Part shown: positions 1 through 10,330 of the stretch, in pieces | How positions within the stretch are numbered: the first letter of the stretch is position 1 | Layout of the letters: every line of letters starts with the position of its first letter | The notes under the pieces: generated by a model | The model's input: the letters and a program-made list of their open reading frames with translations, nothing else | Told to the model about the DNA's origin: nothing | The model's database searches: none | Assembly (NCBI GenBank): GCA_030064985.1 | Contig: JASJDV010000005.1 | Location: 1-37,777 of the forward strand | Direction: 5' to 3' | Length of the DNA: 37,777 nucleotides | Source: Simkaniaceae bacterium | GTDB taxonomy: Bacteria; Chlamydiota; Chlamydiia; Chlamydiales; Simkaniaceae | Program-made: the position numbers and the translations under genes

Positions 1-121
1 AAAGCAACTGGTCTCTTGTAGATGCCTTCCGCAAGCGGCAGGTCATTTTCATACATCCGTTTTAGGCATGTCACTCAATCTTAAGTGGTTTAATGAGAAA
101 TTTGAAGCTTCCCTTTACTTT

Positions 122-3100
122 TCAAATCTCAAAGTCCCGCTTGATCAATCCGATCGTAATAAATTCGAACTCTTCGGGATCTTCGATTAAGGGAAGGAAA
201 ATTTTCTTTTCGATGAGTTTTTTACCTAATTGTCTTTTGGCATAAAGGGTAATCTTTTCAAACTTTAGTAAGATAAATTTGTGATGGCTTGCAAAAACGC
301 GGATACGATTTAAGTGATATAGCCATTTTGCTTGCAGTGGCAATGGACCAAATCGATCGATAAGTTCATCGAAAAGGGTTGCAATTTCTTCATTATTTGT
401 GGTTTCTCCTAAGCGGTGATAGATTTCCATACGCAGGCTTGTTTCAGCAATATAAGAGGGCGGGAGGTTGGCATCGCATGAGAGTTCCATGCGTGTATCG
501 AAAAAGGAAGGGGAGAGCTTTTTTTTCATCGTATCAATTGTGCGTTTAAGCAGCTTACAATAGAAATGAAAACCGATTGCAGAGACATTTCCTGATTGTT
601 GGGTTCCAAGCATATCTCCCGCCCCACGAATTTCTAAGTCGCGCATGGCTAGCTTCATCCCTCCTCCAAAACCTGAAGTTTCAACTAAGGCATTAAGCCG
701 TCTGCGTGAAATTTCTTGAAGAGAGCGATTTTTGGGTACAAGGAAATAGGCATAGGCAGGGCGATTCCAACGCCCGACACGTCCTCGAAGTTGATAAAGG
801 TCTGCCAGTCCAAAAGCGTGAGCATGATCGATAAGGATTGTGTTGGCATTTGGAATATCCACTCCATTTTCAACGATTGTTGTTGCAACAAGAATATCGA
901 TCTCCCCTTGTTTAAACCGGTGAAAAATCGCATCGATCGCATCAGGTGGCATTTGTCCATGACCCACTTCAACGCGCGCGTTAGGAAGAAATGCACGGAT
1001 CTCGTCAGCAATTTTATGAATGGTTTCTACGCGGTTGTGGATAAAGTAAGCTTGGCCGTCACGCGCTAACTCTCGTAGAAGGGCGTTTTTAATGAGTTCT
1101 GCCTCTTTTTCCGCAAGAATTGTCTTGATAGGGAGACGGTCTTGAGGAGGCGTATTGATGACTGACATGTCGCGTGCCCCAAGTAAAGAAAAGTACAGGG
1201 TGCGGGGAATTGGTGTTGCCGAAAGGGTTAAGCAGTCAACTCCAACTTTGGCTTTTTTTAAGTGCTCTTTTGCGCGGACACCAAAGCGTTGTTCTTCATC
1301 GATAATAATAAGACCCAAATCTTTAAACTGAATATCTTTACTGATCATTCGATGTGTTCCAATCAGGATATCAACAGATCCCTTTGCAACACCTTCCAGG
1401 GTCTTTTTTACTTCTTTTGGTTTGACAAAGCGGGAAGCAATTCCAATATTGAGCGGGAAATCTGCCATACGCGCTTTGAATGTTTCATAATGTTGCATCG
1501 CAAGGACAGTGGTAGGAACAAGGACAGCAACTTGTTTTTTTCCATCGTAGGCGCCTTTAAAAGCAGCCCGCATGGCAACTTCTGTTTTTCCGTAACCTAC
1601 ATCCCCACAAACAAGACGGTCCATAGCCTTTTCCGATTCCATATCCTCTTTAATGGCTTGAATAGCTTGCAGTTGATCATCGGTTTCTACAAAAGGGAAG
1701 TCTTCTTCAAATAAAAAGAGATCCTCACTTCCTTTGGGAAAGGGATAGCCCCCTTTTGCTTCGCGCATGGCTTGAAGTTGAAGCAGATCTTTTGCATACC
1801 CAATGATTGCTTTTTGGGCGGTTGCTTTTGCTTGTTGCCACTTCTTTGTTCCTAATCTACTAAGAGAAGGGATTTCATCTTTTGTTCCAATATACCGGCT
1901 GATGAGATGAGATTGAGACAGGGGAACATAAAGTTTTCCACTGTTAGCATATTCTATCAGGAGGAACTCTTCTTCTTGTCCGCGGTGATTTTTTTGCTTT
2001 TCAATCCCGCAGAACTTTCCAATTCCACTTTGGAAGTGGACAACAAGGTCTCCTTTTTCCAAGGCATGGAACTCAGCAGCAGGTGTGTGATAAGTATTGC
2101 GCCATTTTTGCCTTGAGACTTTATAACGTTTGGTGAGTTCTGGATAGGGAAGAAGAACGTAGGGACCATCAAGAAGAACAAAGCCACTCGATAGATAGCC
2201 TCGTTTAAACTCTTGTTGTTTTGGGAGGGGGAGAAGAGTTTGATCGATCTTTTCTTTAAAAGCTTTTTCTTCAGCTTCTGAAGCTGCAACAAAGATAACG
2301 GCTAGGTCCTTGCTTTGTTTGAGAACAGCTTCTAGGCGTTTATCTTTGTCGACTTCTTGCCAAAAATAGTCTTTAATCGTTCGGAAAGCGTGCGGCATCC
2401 GTTTAGTTTTGATTTTTTGATCGAAGATTTCAAACTCCACAGGTTGAAGAGGGTTTTTTCCAGAATAGAAATCCCGCCCAACTGTTTCACTCCCTTCGAT
2501 GTCGCTTAGGGATTCCAAGGAGTGTTTTGTACAGTAAACACGTTGCAGCTTTTCAGAGCCTTTAAAAAGCTCTGAAAAAGAGAGAAAGTAGGGGGTTGAA
2601 GCTCCGGGAAGATCTTTTAAAGCAACATAGCGATCTTCAATGGCAAGGAGATCATCAAAAATAATGATCGTTTGATCTCCTAAGTAATCCAAAAGTGTTG
2701 CGAGCGTTTTTTCTTGCGCTAAAAGGGTGTGTTCAGCTGCAGGGGGAATAAAAATCTCTTCAACTTTGCCAATCGACTTTTGGGAAATGGGATCAAATAT
2801 GCGCATCTGGTCCACTTCATCATCAAAAAAATCTATGCGGAAAGGATTAAAGCTTGAGAGAGGAAAGATATCGACAATCCCCCCCCGGATTGCAAATTCT
2901 CCTTTATCGGCTGCAACACTTGTCCGCACATATCCCAAATCAACGAGCATTTCAGGCAGAAGATCAAAAGGGATTTCATCCCCTCTTTTAATGGTCAGTT
3001 GTTTGTCTTTTAGTGTTTCTGGATGGCAGACTTTTTGTAAGATTCCCTGAAGAGGGGTTAAAATGATTTGGGGATTATTTTTTTCTTTGAGAAGGGTATT

Positions 3101-3403
3101 TAATATCTCAAAGCGTTTTCCAATAATATCACTATTAGGAACGATTTCTTCTCCAGGTAAAGTCTCCCAAGCGGGAAAAGAACAAACATTTTTTTCTGAG
3201 AAAAAAATCAGATCATCATAGAGACATGTTTCACGCTCGCCTCCAGTAATAATTAAGACATTTTTTTTTACATGTTTTTGGAGCAAAAGAGAAAGAGCAG
3301 CTTTGGGGGCATCCCAAACACTTTCGAAAAGAAGGCTCTTTTCAGTTTCAATCGCGTTTTTAATGGCTTGAATGGATGAAAACGTCTCGATCTTTTGTAA
3401 CAT
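122..3403 (-). CDS. mfd: Transcription-repair coupling factor Mfd
   Basis: 1093-aa ORF with CarD/RID-like segment (EKGDLVVHFQSGIGKFCGIE), helicase motifs GDVGYGKTEVAMRAAFK, DEEQRFGV, TLSATPIPRTL and the RecG/Mfd-type TRG region (QLRGRVGRWNRPAYAYFL). Confidence 0.98.
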   Translation of the reverse strand: MLQKIETFSSIQAIKNAIETEKSLLFESVWDAPKAALSLLLQKHVKKNVLIITGGERETCLYDDLIFFSEKNVCSFPAWETLPGEEIVPNSDIIGKRFEILNTLLKEKNNPQIILTPLQGILQKVCHPETLKDKQLTIKRGDEIPFDLLPEMLVDLGYVRTSVAADKGEFAIRGGIVDIFPLSSFNPFRIDFFDDEVDQMRIFDPISQKSIGKVEEIFIPPAAEHTLLAQEKTLATLLDYLGDQTIIIFDDLLAIEDRYVALKDLPGASTPYFLSFSELFKGSEKLQRVYCTKHSLESLSDIEGSETVGRDFYSGKNPLQPVEFEIFDQKIKTKRMPHAFRTIKDYFWQEVDKDKRLEAVLKQSKDLAVIFVAASEAEEKAFKEKIDQTLLPLPKQQEFKRGYLSSGFVLLDGPYVLLPYPELTKRYKVSRQKWRNTYHTPAAEFHALEKGDLVVHFQSGIGKFCGIEKQKNHRGQEEEFLLIEYANSGKLYVPLSQSHLISRYIGTKDEIPSLSRLGTKKWQQAKATAQKAIIGYAKDLLQLQAMREAKGGYPFPKGSEDLFLFEEDFPFVETDDQLQAIQAIKEDMESEKAMDRLVCGDVGYGKTEVAMRAAFKGAYDGKKQVAVLVPTTVLAMQHYETFKARMADFPLNIGIASRFVKPKEVKKTLEGVAKGSVDILIGTHRMISKDIQFKDLGLIIIDEEQRFGVRAKEHLKKAKVGVDCLTLSATPIPRTLYFSLLGARDMSVINTPPQDRLPIKTILAEKEAELIKNALLRELARDGQAYFIHNRVETIHKIADEIRAFLPNARVEVGHGQMPPDAIDAIFHRFKQGEIDILVATTIVENGVDIPNANTILIDHAHAFGLADLYQLRGRVGRWNRPAYAYFLVPKNRSLQEISRRRLNALVETSGFGGGMKLAMRDLEIRGAGDMLGTQQSGNVSAIGFHFYCKLLKRTIDTMKKKLSPSFFDTRMELSCDANLPPSYIAETSLRMEIYHRLGETTNNEEIATLFDELIDRFGPLPLQAKWLYHLNRIRVFASHHKFILLKFEKITLYAKRQLGKKLIEKKIFLPLIEDPEEFEFITIGLIKRDFEI

Positions 3404-3479
3404 GGGAAAGATTATACCACGACGCAGAAAATCTTCTGAGAAAAAATTACTATTTGTAAAAAAAAGTTTGTGTATTAAA

Positions 3480-3656
3480 GTGCATTAGGGTTAGTCTGCT
3501 AGCTATCATTTGGTTCTAGCACCTATCAGGGGCTTTTTAGGTTTGTGTGGTCTAAGTTTCTTTTTCCTTATCTATAAAGATAAGGTTTTCCCTCCAGCTT
3601 AGACTGCACTTTTTCGCAACGTTTGCCATTTTTTCTACGCCTCAAAACTAAAGCAC
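3480..3656. other. Candidate structured RNA / regulatory element in the alaS-mfd intergenic region
   Basis: Nested pairings by eye: GTGCATTAG(3480-3488)/CTAAAGCAC(3648-3656) with one A-A mismatch; GGGGC(3529-3533)/GCCTC(3639-3643); 12-bp GTGTGGTCTAAG(3545-3556)/CTTAGACTGCAC(3598-3609) including G-U pairs; 8-bp CCTTATCT(3566-3573)-ATAA-AGATAAGG(3578-3585). No supported ORF. Confidence 0.4.
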
Positions 3657-3732
3657 ACTTCCTATCGTTTAGTGTATGGCTAAGTTGTTTTACAATTGGA
3701 ATGATTTTGGCGAGACATTTTTGCATTGTTTG

Positions 3733-6363
3733 TTAGTCTCGAAGTAGTTCTTCGATTTTATCGAAAGCGATCATGACCCCTTTAGAGTTTTTCCCTCCAG
3801 CTTGGGCCATTTCTTTTTTGCCTCCTCCAGAACCTTCGATGAGATTTAAGAGTTGCTTGATCAGGGTATTGGCATGAATCCCCTTTTGCACAAGATCTGG
3901 AGAGACCTTAAGATAAAGTTGACAATTCTCTTTTTCAATGACACAGAGAAGGAGAATCCCCGACCCCATCCGCTGCATGAGAGCGTTTCCCAAGTCTTTG
4001 AGCTCTTTTTTTTCGATGTCAACAATAGCGCTTAGAAGAGAATAGTTTTGTACTGTTTTGATTGTTGTCATCAAAGAAGCTGCCAAATCATTCAAATATT
4101 TGTTTCGAGTAAAAAAAGCTTGTTCTTTGAGTTTGACGTTTTCTTTAAGCAAGGTTTTTAAAACATCTCCCACTCTGTGTGGGTTTGACTTAAGCATAGA
4201 GGCAATAGTTAGGAGTTGATCTTCAGAAGCATACCGAAGTTTTTCTCCCTCTTCGCCAATGACCGCTTCAATACGGCGCACTCCTTTAGCGATGCTTCCC
4301 TCTTTAGCCATTCTAAAATAGCCAATTTCTCCGACATTTTGGACGTGGGTTCCTCCACACAGTTCTTTGGAGTCGCTATCAATAGCAACGACGCGGACAA
4401 CATCGCCATACTTATCCCCAAAGAATTGTTTGATTTCAGGCTGATTTTGGACGTCTTCGAATTTAATCTCGTACGTCTCTAATGGTTTATTGTCCCAAAT
4501 TTTCTTATTTACAAATCTTTCAATTTTACGGATTTCTTCTGTAGAAAGGGCCTTATGGTGAGTAAAATCAAAACGCAGGCGAGAGGGCTCCACAAGAGAG
4601 CCTGCCTGTTTAATGTGAGATCCTAGAACTTGTTGAAGAGCTGCATGAAGAAGGTGGGTCGCTGTATGATGTTTAGCAATTGCGCTGCGCCGGCTATGAT
4701 CAATTTGAGCCATAACAGGTTCTCCTACAATCAAAGTTCCTTTTGCTAAGACTCCATGATGGGCAATGACACCCGGGTAGGGGGTTTGGCAATCTTCCAC
4801 AGTAAACTGCGCTTTTGAGTGGGTTAGCGTTCCCTTATCCCCGACTTGCCCCCCTTTTTCGGGATAAAATGGGGTTTCATCAAGGATCACAAGTCCTTTT
4901 TGTCCTTCGTCCATCACCTCCACAGATTGACCGTCGACAATCAGCCCAATAATGCTCCCTTCTCCTTTTCTTTCATCGTACCCTATAAAACTGCAAGTGC
5001 CATGATGCTCGACAAAGGTTTCAAAAGTAGAGCTTTCAGCCAGTTGTTTATGGCTGATTTTAGCTCGGCGTGAACGCTCACGCGCTTGTTGTTCGAGGAT
5101 TTCGTAAGACTCGAGATGAACAGTAAGTTCACTATCTTTAGCGATAAGGAGGATTTCTTCCAAAGGAAAGCCGTAGGTGTCTTTGAGTCTAAAAGCATCT
5201 GCGCCGCTGATTTCTTTATGGCTACTAGCACGGGCTTTTGCAATAATAGTATGTAAAATATTTCCGCCTCGACGCAGTGTCCGAAAAAAGCTCTCTTCTT
5301 CAAGTGTGAGAATTTCACTGATTTGAGATTTTGATTGCTTCAGCTCAGGGTAATCACTTCCCATCGTATCGACTAGGCTAGGAAAGACGGCGGCTAGAAA
5401 AGGTTGGTTAAACCCTAGGAGACGTCCATACCAAGCGGCACGTCTTAGAATTTTCCGAAGAACATACCCCCGTTCAATATTACTGGGTTGAGCTCCATCT
5501 GCGATCGCAAAGGCAAGGGATCGGAGATGATCGACGACGACATGAAAAGCAGGACCAAGGTGGGAATCAGTTGGATCATATTTTTTACCTGACAGTTCTT
5601 CAACACGCGTAATCAACGTCCTTAAAATATCGGATTGAAAGACATTGTCTACTTCCGTTTTAAACGCAACAACCCGTTCTAGTCCAGCTCCAGTGTCAAC
5701 GCATTGTTTCGGAAGGGGAGTCATTTTTCCGTGACTATCTCGGTTAAACTCCATGAAAACGAGATTCCAAAATTCCGGGTAGCGTTCTCTAGTTTTATCC
5801 TCTAGAGGATGGGACGCTGATCCAAATCTATCTCCTCGATCATAGAGAAGCTCTGCGCAAGGACCGCAGGGGCCGGTATCTCCCATAGACCAAAAATTTT
5901 CATCTTTTCCTAAACGGATGATTCTTTTTTCATCGACATGAGGTTTCCAAAGTTCGTAAGCTTCATCGTCAGTTTCAAAGACAGAGACCCAAACGCGCTC
6001 AGGGTCATACTGAAAGACTTCTGTTGTGACTTGCCAGGCAAATGCAATCGCCTCTTTTTTGAAATAATCGCCGAAAGAAAAGTTTCCGAGCATTTCAAAG
6101 AATGTCATGTGTCGCGAGGTGTGTCCGACATGATCGAGGTCGTTATGTTTGCCTCCGACCCGAATACACTTTTGAGATGACGTTGCTCGTTTGTAGTCTC
6201 GTTTGCTTTTTCCTAAAAATACATCTTTAAATTGGTTCATCCCAGCGTTAATAAAAAGAAGGGAAGGATCATCGTGCGAAACTAGCGGGGATGAAGGAAC
6301 AACAACATGGTTTTTTTCTTTAAAATATGTGAGAAACTTTTTGCGTATCTCTTGTGACAACAT
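3733..6363 (-). CDS. alaS: Alanyl-tRNA synthetase
   Basis: 876-aa ORF; class II core (SSPLVSHDDPSLLFINAGMNQFKDVFLG), HTATHLLHAALQQVLG, CGGTHVQNVGEIGYFRM, C-terminal GGGKKEMAQAGGK. Confidence 0.98.
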   Translation of the reverse strand: MLSQEIRKKFLTYFKEKNHVVVPSSPLVSHDDPSLLFINAGMNQFKDVFLGKSKRDYKRATSSQKCIRVGGKHNDLDHVGHTSRHMTFFEMLGNFSFGDYFKKEAIAFAWQVTTEVFQYDPERVWVSVFETDDEAYELWKPHVDEKRIIRLGKDENFWSMGDTGPCGPCAELLYDRGDRFGSASHPLEDKTRERYPEFWNLVFMEFNRDSHGKMTPLPKQCVDTGAGLERVVAFKTEVDNVFQSDILRTLITRVEELSGKKYDPTDSHLGPAFHVVVDHLRSLAFAIADGAQPSNIERGYVLRKILRRAAWYGRLLGFNQPFLAAVFPSLVDTMGSDYPELKQSKSQISEILTLEEESFFRTLRRGGNILHTIIAKARASSHKEISGADAFRLKDTYGFPLEEILLIAKDSELTVHLESYEILEQQARERSRRAKISHKQLAESSTFETFVEHHGTCSFIGYDERKGEGSIIGLIVDGQSVEVMDEGQKGLVILDETPFYPEKGGQVGDKGTLTHSKAQFTVEDCQTPYPGVIAHHGVLAKGTLIVGEPVMAQIDHSRRSAIAKHHTATHLLHAALQQVLGSHIKQAGSLVEPSRLRFDFTHHKALSTEEIRKIERFVNKKIWDNKPLETYEIKFEDVQNQPEIKQFFGDKYGDVVRVVAIDSDSKELCGGTHVQNVGEIGYFRMAKEGSIAKGVRRIEAVIGEEGEKLRYASEDQLLTIASMLKSNPHRVGDVLKTLLKENVKLKEQAFFTRNKYLNDLAASLMTTIKTVQNYSLLSAIVDIEKKELKDLGNALMQRMGSGILLLCVIEKENCQLYLKVSPDLVQKGIHANTLIKQLLNLIEGSGGGKKEMAQAGGKNSKGVMIAFDKIEELLRD

Positions 6364-6511
6364 CGTCGATGAACCTACTTAACTATAACTTTGTTCTTGA
6401 TATCTTTATCCTTAAAACATAAAAATAGGGGATCCGAAGGCTAAAAGCAAGAAAAAGACTGCTCGACAATTAAGGCAATCAAATATAAGTCCTAACCTGG
6501 GATAGTTTCAT

Positions 6512-8503
6512 ATGGATAACGATCTTAAAAAAATTTTAGAAAAAATGGCAAATGCAATCAGGCAACTTTCCTTCGAAGCTGTACAAAAAGCGAACTCTGG
6601 TCATCCCGGTCTTCCAATGGGATGTGCAGAACTTGGGGCCTATTTTTATGGACATCTTCTAAGGCATAACCCAAAGAATCCTGAATGGATAAACCGGGAT
6701 CGCCTCATTTTATCTGCTGGTCATGGCTCAATGTGGCTTTATTCATGCCTTCATTTAGCAGGATTTGATCTATCTCTTGATGACATTAAAAATTTCCGGC
6801 AACTTCATTCTAAAACTCCTGGACATCCAGAATATGGTGAAACACCCGGCGTTGAATCAACGACAGGACCCTTAGGTCAAGGTGTTGGGAATGCTGTTGG
6901 GCAAGCCCTAGGTCTAAAGATTCTAGAGACTAAATTTAATCGCAATGAATGCCAGATCCTCAGCCCAAAAGTGTATTGCTTGGCAGGAGATGGTTGTTTA
7001 ATGGAAGGAGTCTCGAGTGAGGCGAGTTCTTTTGCAGGACACCTTTGTTTAGATAATTTCATTCTTATCCACGATGCAAATAAAATTACCTTAGACGGTC
7101 CCCTTGATCAAGCTTCTTCTGAAGATGTTGTTGCCCGTTATCAAGCCTACGGCTTCGAAGTGTATGCAATGGATGGCAATGATTTAGAGTCTATTGACCG
7201 TGTCATGAAAGAAATTCAGGAAAATCAAACGCGCCCCGTTTTTATCGATTGTAAAACGATGATTGGAAAGGGCTCCCCCCATAGGCAGGGTACATCCAAA
7301 GCACACGGCTCTCCTCTGGGACCTGAAGAAGTCAGGGAGACAAAAGAAGCTTTAGGGCTGCCTGAAGAGGAGTTTTATATTCCTCAATGCATCAAGTCCT
7401 TCTTCGAACAAAAACTTGCCAAACAAGAGGCTATGGAAGAGGAGTGGAAAAAAGCTTTTGAGGGTTGGCAAAAAGCTTATCCTGACTTAGCAAAAGACTA
7501 TCGAGCAATGTATGAGAGAGTCATACCGGCAAGCCTTGAAAAGACCCTGAATAAGATTGCATTTGATGCTCCGATTTCGGGAAGAAAAGCCTCTCAGGCG
7601 ATCCTTCAAGTTTTAGGGAAAGAACTTCCCTTTCTTTACGGGGGGTCGGCAGATCTTTCAGGCTCTGATTGTACGCTGATGAAAGAGTATCCCTTGATTG
7701 CCCAACATGATTTCAAAGGGCGGAATATTAAGTATGGAATCCGTGAATTTGGGATGACAACAATAGCTTCAGGGCTCTTCCAAACGCATATGTTTCTTCC
7801 TTACGTGGGAACCTTCTTCACTTTTTCTGATTATTTAAGAAACGGACTTCGTTTGGCGTGTCTTTCAAAGTTTCATGTGATTTTCCAATTGACCCATGAC
7901 TCAGTTTTCTTAGGAGAGGATGGGCCGACACATCAACCTGTTGAACATTTAGCAGCCCTTCGAGCCATTCCCAACCTTCATGTTTTTCGACCTGCAGATG
8001 CCCATGAAGTGAAGGCTGCCTGGCTTGCTGCTTTAAACTATCCTTATCCGACAGTGATTGCCCTATCTAGGCAAAATCTTCCCGTACTAGAAGAAACCAA
8101 TCGCCCCTTCGATGAAGGTGCTAGTCGGGGAGGTTATATTATCAAAAAAGAAACGGATACATGTGACTATACCCTTTTTGCAACAGGATCAGAAGTCGCC
8201 CTAGCTTTAGATGTGGCTGCGGCTTTAGAAAAACAAGGGAAAGGAACGCGCGTTGTTTCCATTCCCTGTTGGGAATTGTTTGATCTACAAGACAAAGAAT
8301 ATAAACAAGAAGTTGCTTGTGGAGAAATAGGACGACGTGTATCGATAGAAGCAGGGGTGAGTTTTGGTTGGTCAAAATTTATTGGCCCGCATGGAATTTC
8401 CATCTCGATCGATGAATTTGGTCTTTCAGGTCCCATGAGTGATATAGCAAATGAATTTGGATTTACTGTCGATGCCATCCTCAACCGTCTTCTCAGAGCC
8501 TAG
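6512..8503 (+). CDS. tkt: Transketolase
   Basis: 663-aa ORF; SGHPGLPMGCAELGAYFYGHLL, TPGHPEYGETPGVESTTGPLGQG, LAGDGCLMEGVSSEASSFAGH, HDSVFLGEDGPTHQPVEHLAALRAIPN. Confidence 0.98.
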   Translation: MDNDLKKILEKMANAIRQLSFEAVQKANSGHPGLPMGCAELGAYFYGHLLRHNPKNPEWINRDRLILSAGHGSMWLYSCLHLAGFDLSLDDIKNFRQLHSKTPGHPEYGETPGVESTTGPLGQGVGNAVGQALGLKILETKFNRNECQILSPKVYCLAGDGCLMEGVSSEASSFAGHLCLDNFILIHDANKITLDGPLDQASSEDVVARYQAYGFEVYAMDGNDLESIDRVMKEIQENQTRPVFIDCKTMIGKGSPHRQGTSKAHGSPLGPEEVRETKEALGLPEEEFYIPQCIKSFFEQKLAKQEAMEEEWKKAFEGWQKAYPDLAKDYRAMYERVIPASLEKTLNKIAFDAPISGRKASQAILQVLGKELPFLYGGSADLSGSDCTLMKEYPLIAQHDFKGRNIKYGIREFGMTTIASGLFQTHMFLPYVGTFFTFSDYLRNGLRLACLSKFHVIFQLTHDSVFLGEDGPTHQPVEHLAALRAIPNLHVFRPADAHEVKAAWLAALNYPYPTVIALSRQNLPVLEETNRPFDEGASRGGYIIKKETDTCDYTLFATGSEVALALDVAAALEKQGKGTRVVSIPCWELFDLQDKEYKQEVACGEIGRRVSIEAGVSFGWSKFIGPHGISISIDEFGLSGPMSDIANEFGFTVDAILNRLLRA

Positions 8504-9539
8504 TTTACTTAAGGCATTAGCTTGTAAAAATGAAGAGCGTCCTCCGGTATGGATCATGCGACAGGCAGGGCGCTATCTTCCCGACTATCAAACCATTCGA
8601 AAAAAGCACTCTTTAGAGGAGATGTTCCGAAATCCTGAGCTCATTTTTGAAATCACAAAACAACCTCTCGACATTTTGGATGTCGATGCAGCGATTCTTT
8701 TTGCAGATATTTTGCACGTTCCCTTGAGTCTTGGCTTTGCTGTTACATTCCCAGGAAAAGGGGGGCCGGTTGTTGCGCCAACAATGCGCTCTGCTGATGA
8801 CTTCATTCAAATCAGTCCTCAACCGGTGGAAGAGGCTTTAGGATTTGTTCGTGAGGGAATTGATTTGATTAAAAAAGAAATCAAACAACCGCTCATTGGC
8901 TTTTGTGGAGGTCCATTCACTGTCATGACTTACATGACAGGAAAGAAAGGGAAAAAGTGGCTCTATTCCGATCCAGAAAGTGCTTTAGAATTTTTACAGA
9001 TTGTAACTAACCAAAGTATTGCGTATCTAAAGATGCAAGTTGCAGCCGGTGTCGATGCCGTTCAAATTTTTGATTCCTGGGCTAACCTCCTGTCGCGAAA
9101 TGAGTTTTACCGTTTTGCCCTCCCTTTTTTAAGGCAAATTGTCCAAGCGATGAGAGGAACGCCAGTCATCATTTTTTCTCGAGCTTCTACCCAGTTTGTT
9201 TCAGAAATGGTTTCTGTCAAACCCAGTGCTATCAGTTTTGACTGGACCTATTCTATGCAGGAGATCCGTCGGCATGTTCCTCCCACTATTGCCGTTCAAG
9301 GAAACCTCGATCCAGAACTTCTTTATGCACCGATTCCTGTGATTGAAAAAGAAACGACAAAACTTCTAGCCAGTATGGAGGGCGATCCTGGCTACATCGT
9401 GAATCTAGGTCATGGGGTGCTTCCCGATAGTCCTGTGGATCACGTTAAAGCTTTTGTCAATACGGTAAAAAACTTCTCACCACGTAAAACGGATTCAGCA
9501 AGCGCGCTACCACGTCGCGATAGGGGGCATGGAACATAA
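8472..9539 (+). CDS. hemE: Uroporphyrinogen decarboxylase (supplied ORF starts 8451; first internal Met at 8472 is a likely start)
   Basis: RPPVWIMRQAGRYLPDYQTIRKKHS, GFCGGPFTVMTYM, DSWANLLS, VQGNLDPELLY, VNLGHGVLPDSPVDHVKAFV. Confidence 0.96.
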   Translation: MPSSTVFSEPSLLKALACKNEERPPVWIMRQAGRYLPDYQTIRKKHSLEEMFRNPELIFEITKQPLDILDVDAAILFADILHVPLSLGFAVTFPGKGGPVVAPTMRSADDFIQISPQPVEEALGFVREGIDLIKKEIKQPLIGFCGGPFTVMTYMTGKKGKKWLYSDPESALEFLQIVTNQSIAYLKMQVAAGVDAVQIFDSWANLLSRNEFYRFALPFLRQIVQAMRGTPVIIFSRASTQFVSEMVSVKPSAISFDWTYSMQEIRRHVPPTIAVQGNLDPELLYAPIPVIEKETTKLLASMEGDPGYIVNLGHGVLPDSPVDHVKAFVNTVKNFSPRKTDSASALPRRDRGHGT

Positions 9540-10301
9540 AATCGCTTCTGGATTTCCTCCTGAAAGAAAGCCAAATTTTGTCCCACGATCATAAAGCAGA
9601 TTAAACTCAACGTAGTGGGCACGTAGAGCATTTTGTCTTGCTTTGTCTTCTTTGGTATAAGGGTGCTCAGCATGGCGATGGTAGATAGGAAGAATGGCAT
9701 CTAAGAATGTGGAACCGACATTTTTCCACAGAGATAAATCTTTTTCAAAGTGCTTAGTCTTGTAATGGTCAAAAAAGATGCCTCCTACGCCGCGCTCTTT
9801 TTTCCGGTGCTTGATATAATAATAATCTGCGGCTTCTTGGGAGAATTTTTCATACAACGTATCTCCTAATGCGTTTCGTGCTACACAGTGGAAATGCTGA
9901 GTATCGGCTTCCTTTTCAAAGCCCATAGGTGTTAGGTCGTAGCCTCCTCCAAACCATGATGTATGCGCCGTTTCAATATAGCGCACATTCATATGAACCG
10001 TTGGCATAAAAGGATTCATCATATGTGTAATCAGACTAACGCCTGTTGCAAAAAAGGGCTGTTTATCTTCCTTAAAAGGAAGTTCTTTTCCATAAACTCC
10101 TGACCAGTTCACTGCAGCTTTTTCAAATACCTCTCCGCGAAGAAGAGACATTTCGCCCCCTCCACCTCCATGATGATCCCAAAGTTTCCTCTGAAAGCGT
10201 TTATTTTTTTCAAACCCTTCAAAGCCTTGAACGATTTGATCCCTAAGATCTTTTAGGTAGGTCACGATTCGCTCTTGCTTTTCACTCTCAACTTGCAACA
10301 T
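9507..10301 (-). CDS. hemF: Oxygen-dependent coproporphyrinogen III oxidase (ORF open to 10313; start may be MLQ at 10301)
   Basis: WDHHGGGGGEMSLLRGEVFEKAAVNWSGVYG, PTVHMNVRYIET, WFGGGYDLTP, RGVGGIFFDH, EFNLLYDRGTKFGFLSGGNPEAILCSMPP. Confidence 0.95.
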   Translation of the reverse strand: MLQVESEKQERIVTYLKDLRDQIVQGFEGFEKNKRFQRKLWDHHGGGGGEMSLLRGEVFEKAAVNWSGVYGKELPFKEDKQPFFATGVSLITHMMNPFMPTVHMNVRYIETAHTSWFGGGYDLTPMGFEKEADTQHFHCVARNALGDTLYEKFSQEAADYYYIKHRKKERGVGGIFFDHYKTKHFEKDLSLWKNVGSTFLDAILPIYHRHAEHPYTKEDKARQNALRAHYVEFNLLYDRGTKFGFLSGGNPEAILCSMPPIATW

Positions 10302-10330
10302 ATTAACCTCCATGTAAAAATCTGACTTAT

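Noticed and set aside
685-3050. Nested ORFs inside mfd in other frames (685-1011, 716-1069, 1262-1714, 1907-2116, 1957-2292, 2727-3050)
   Set aside because: Fully contained in a strongly conserved gene in other frames or on the opposite strand; sequences look like composition artefacts.
3853-6180. Nested ORFs within alaS
   Set aside because: Overlap a complete, motif-rich AlaS; no independent RBS or recognisable domain.
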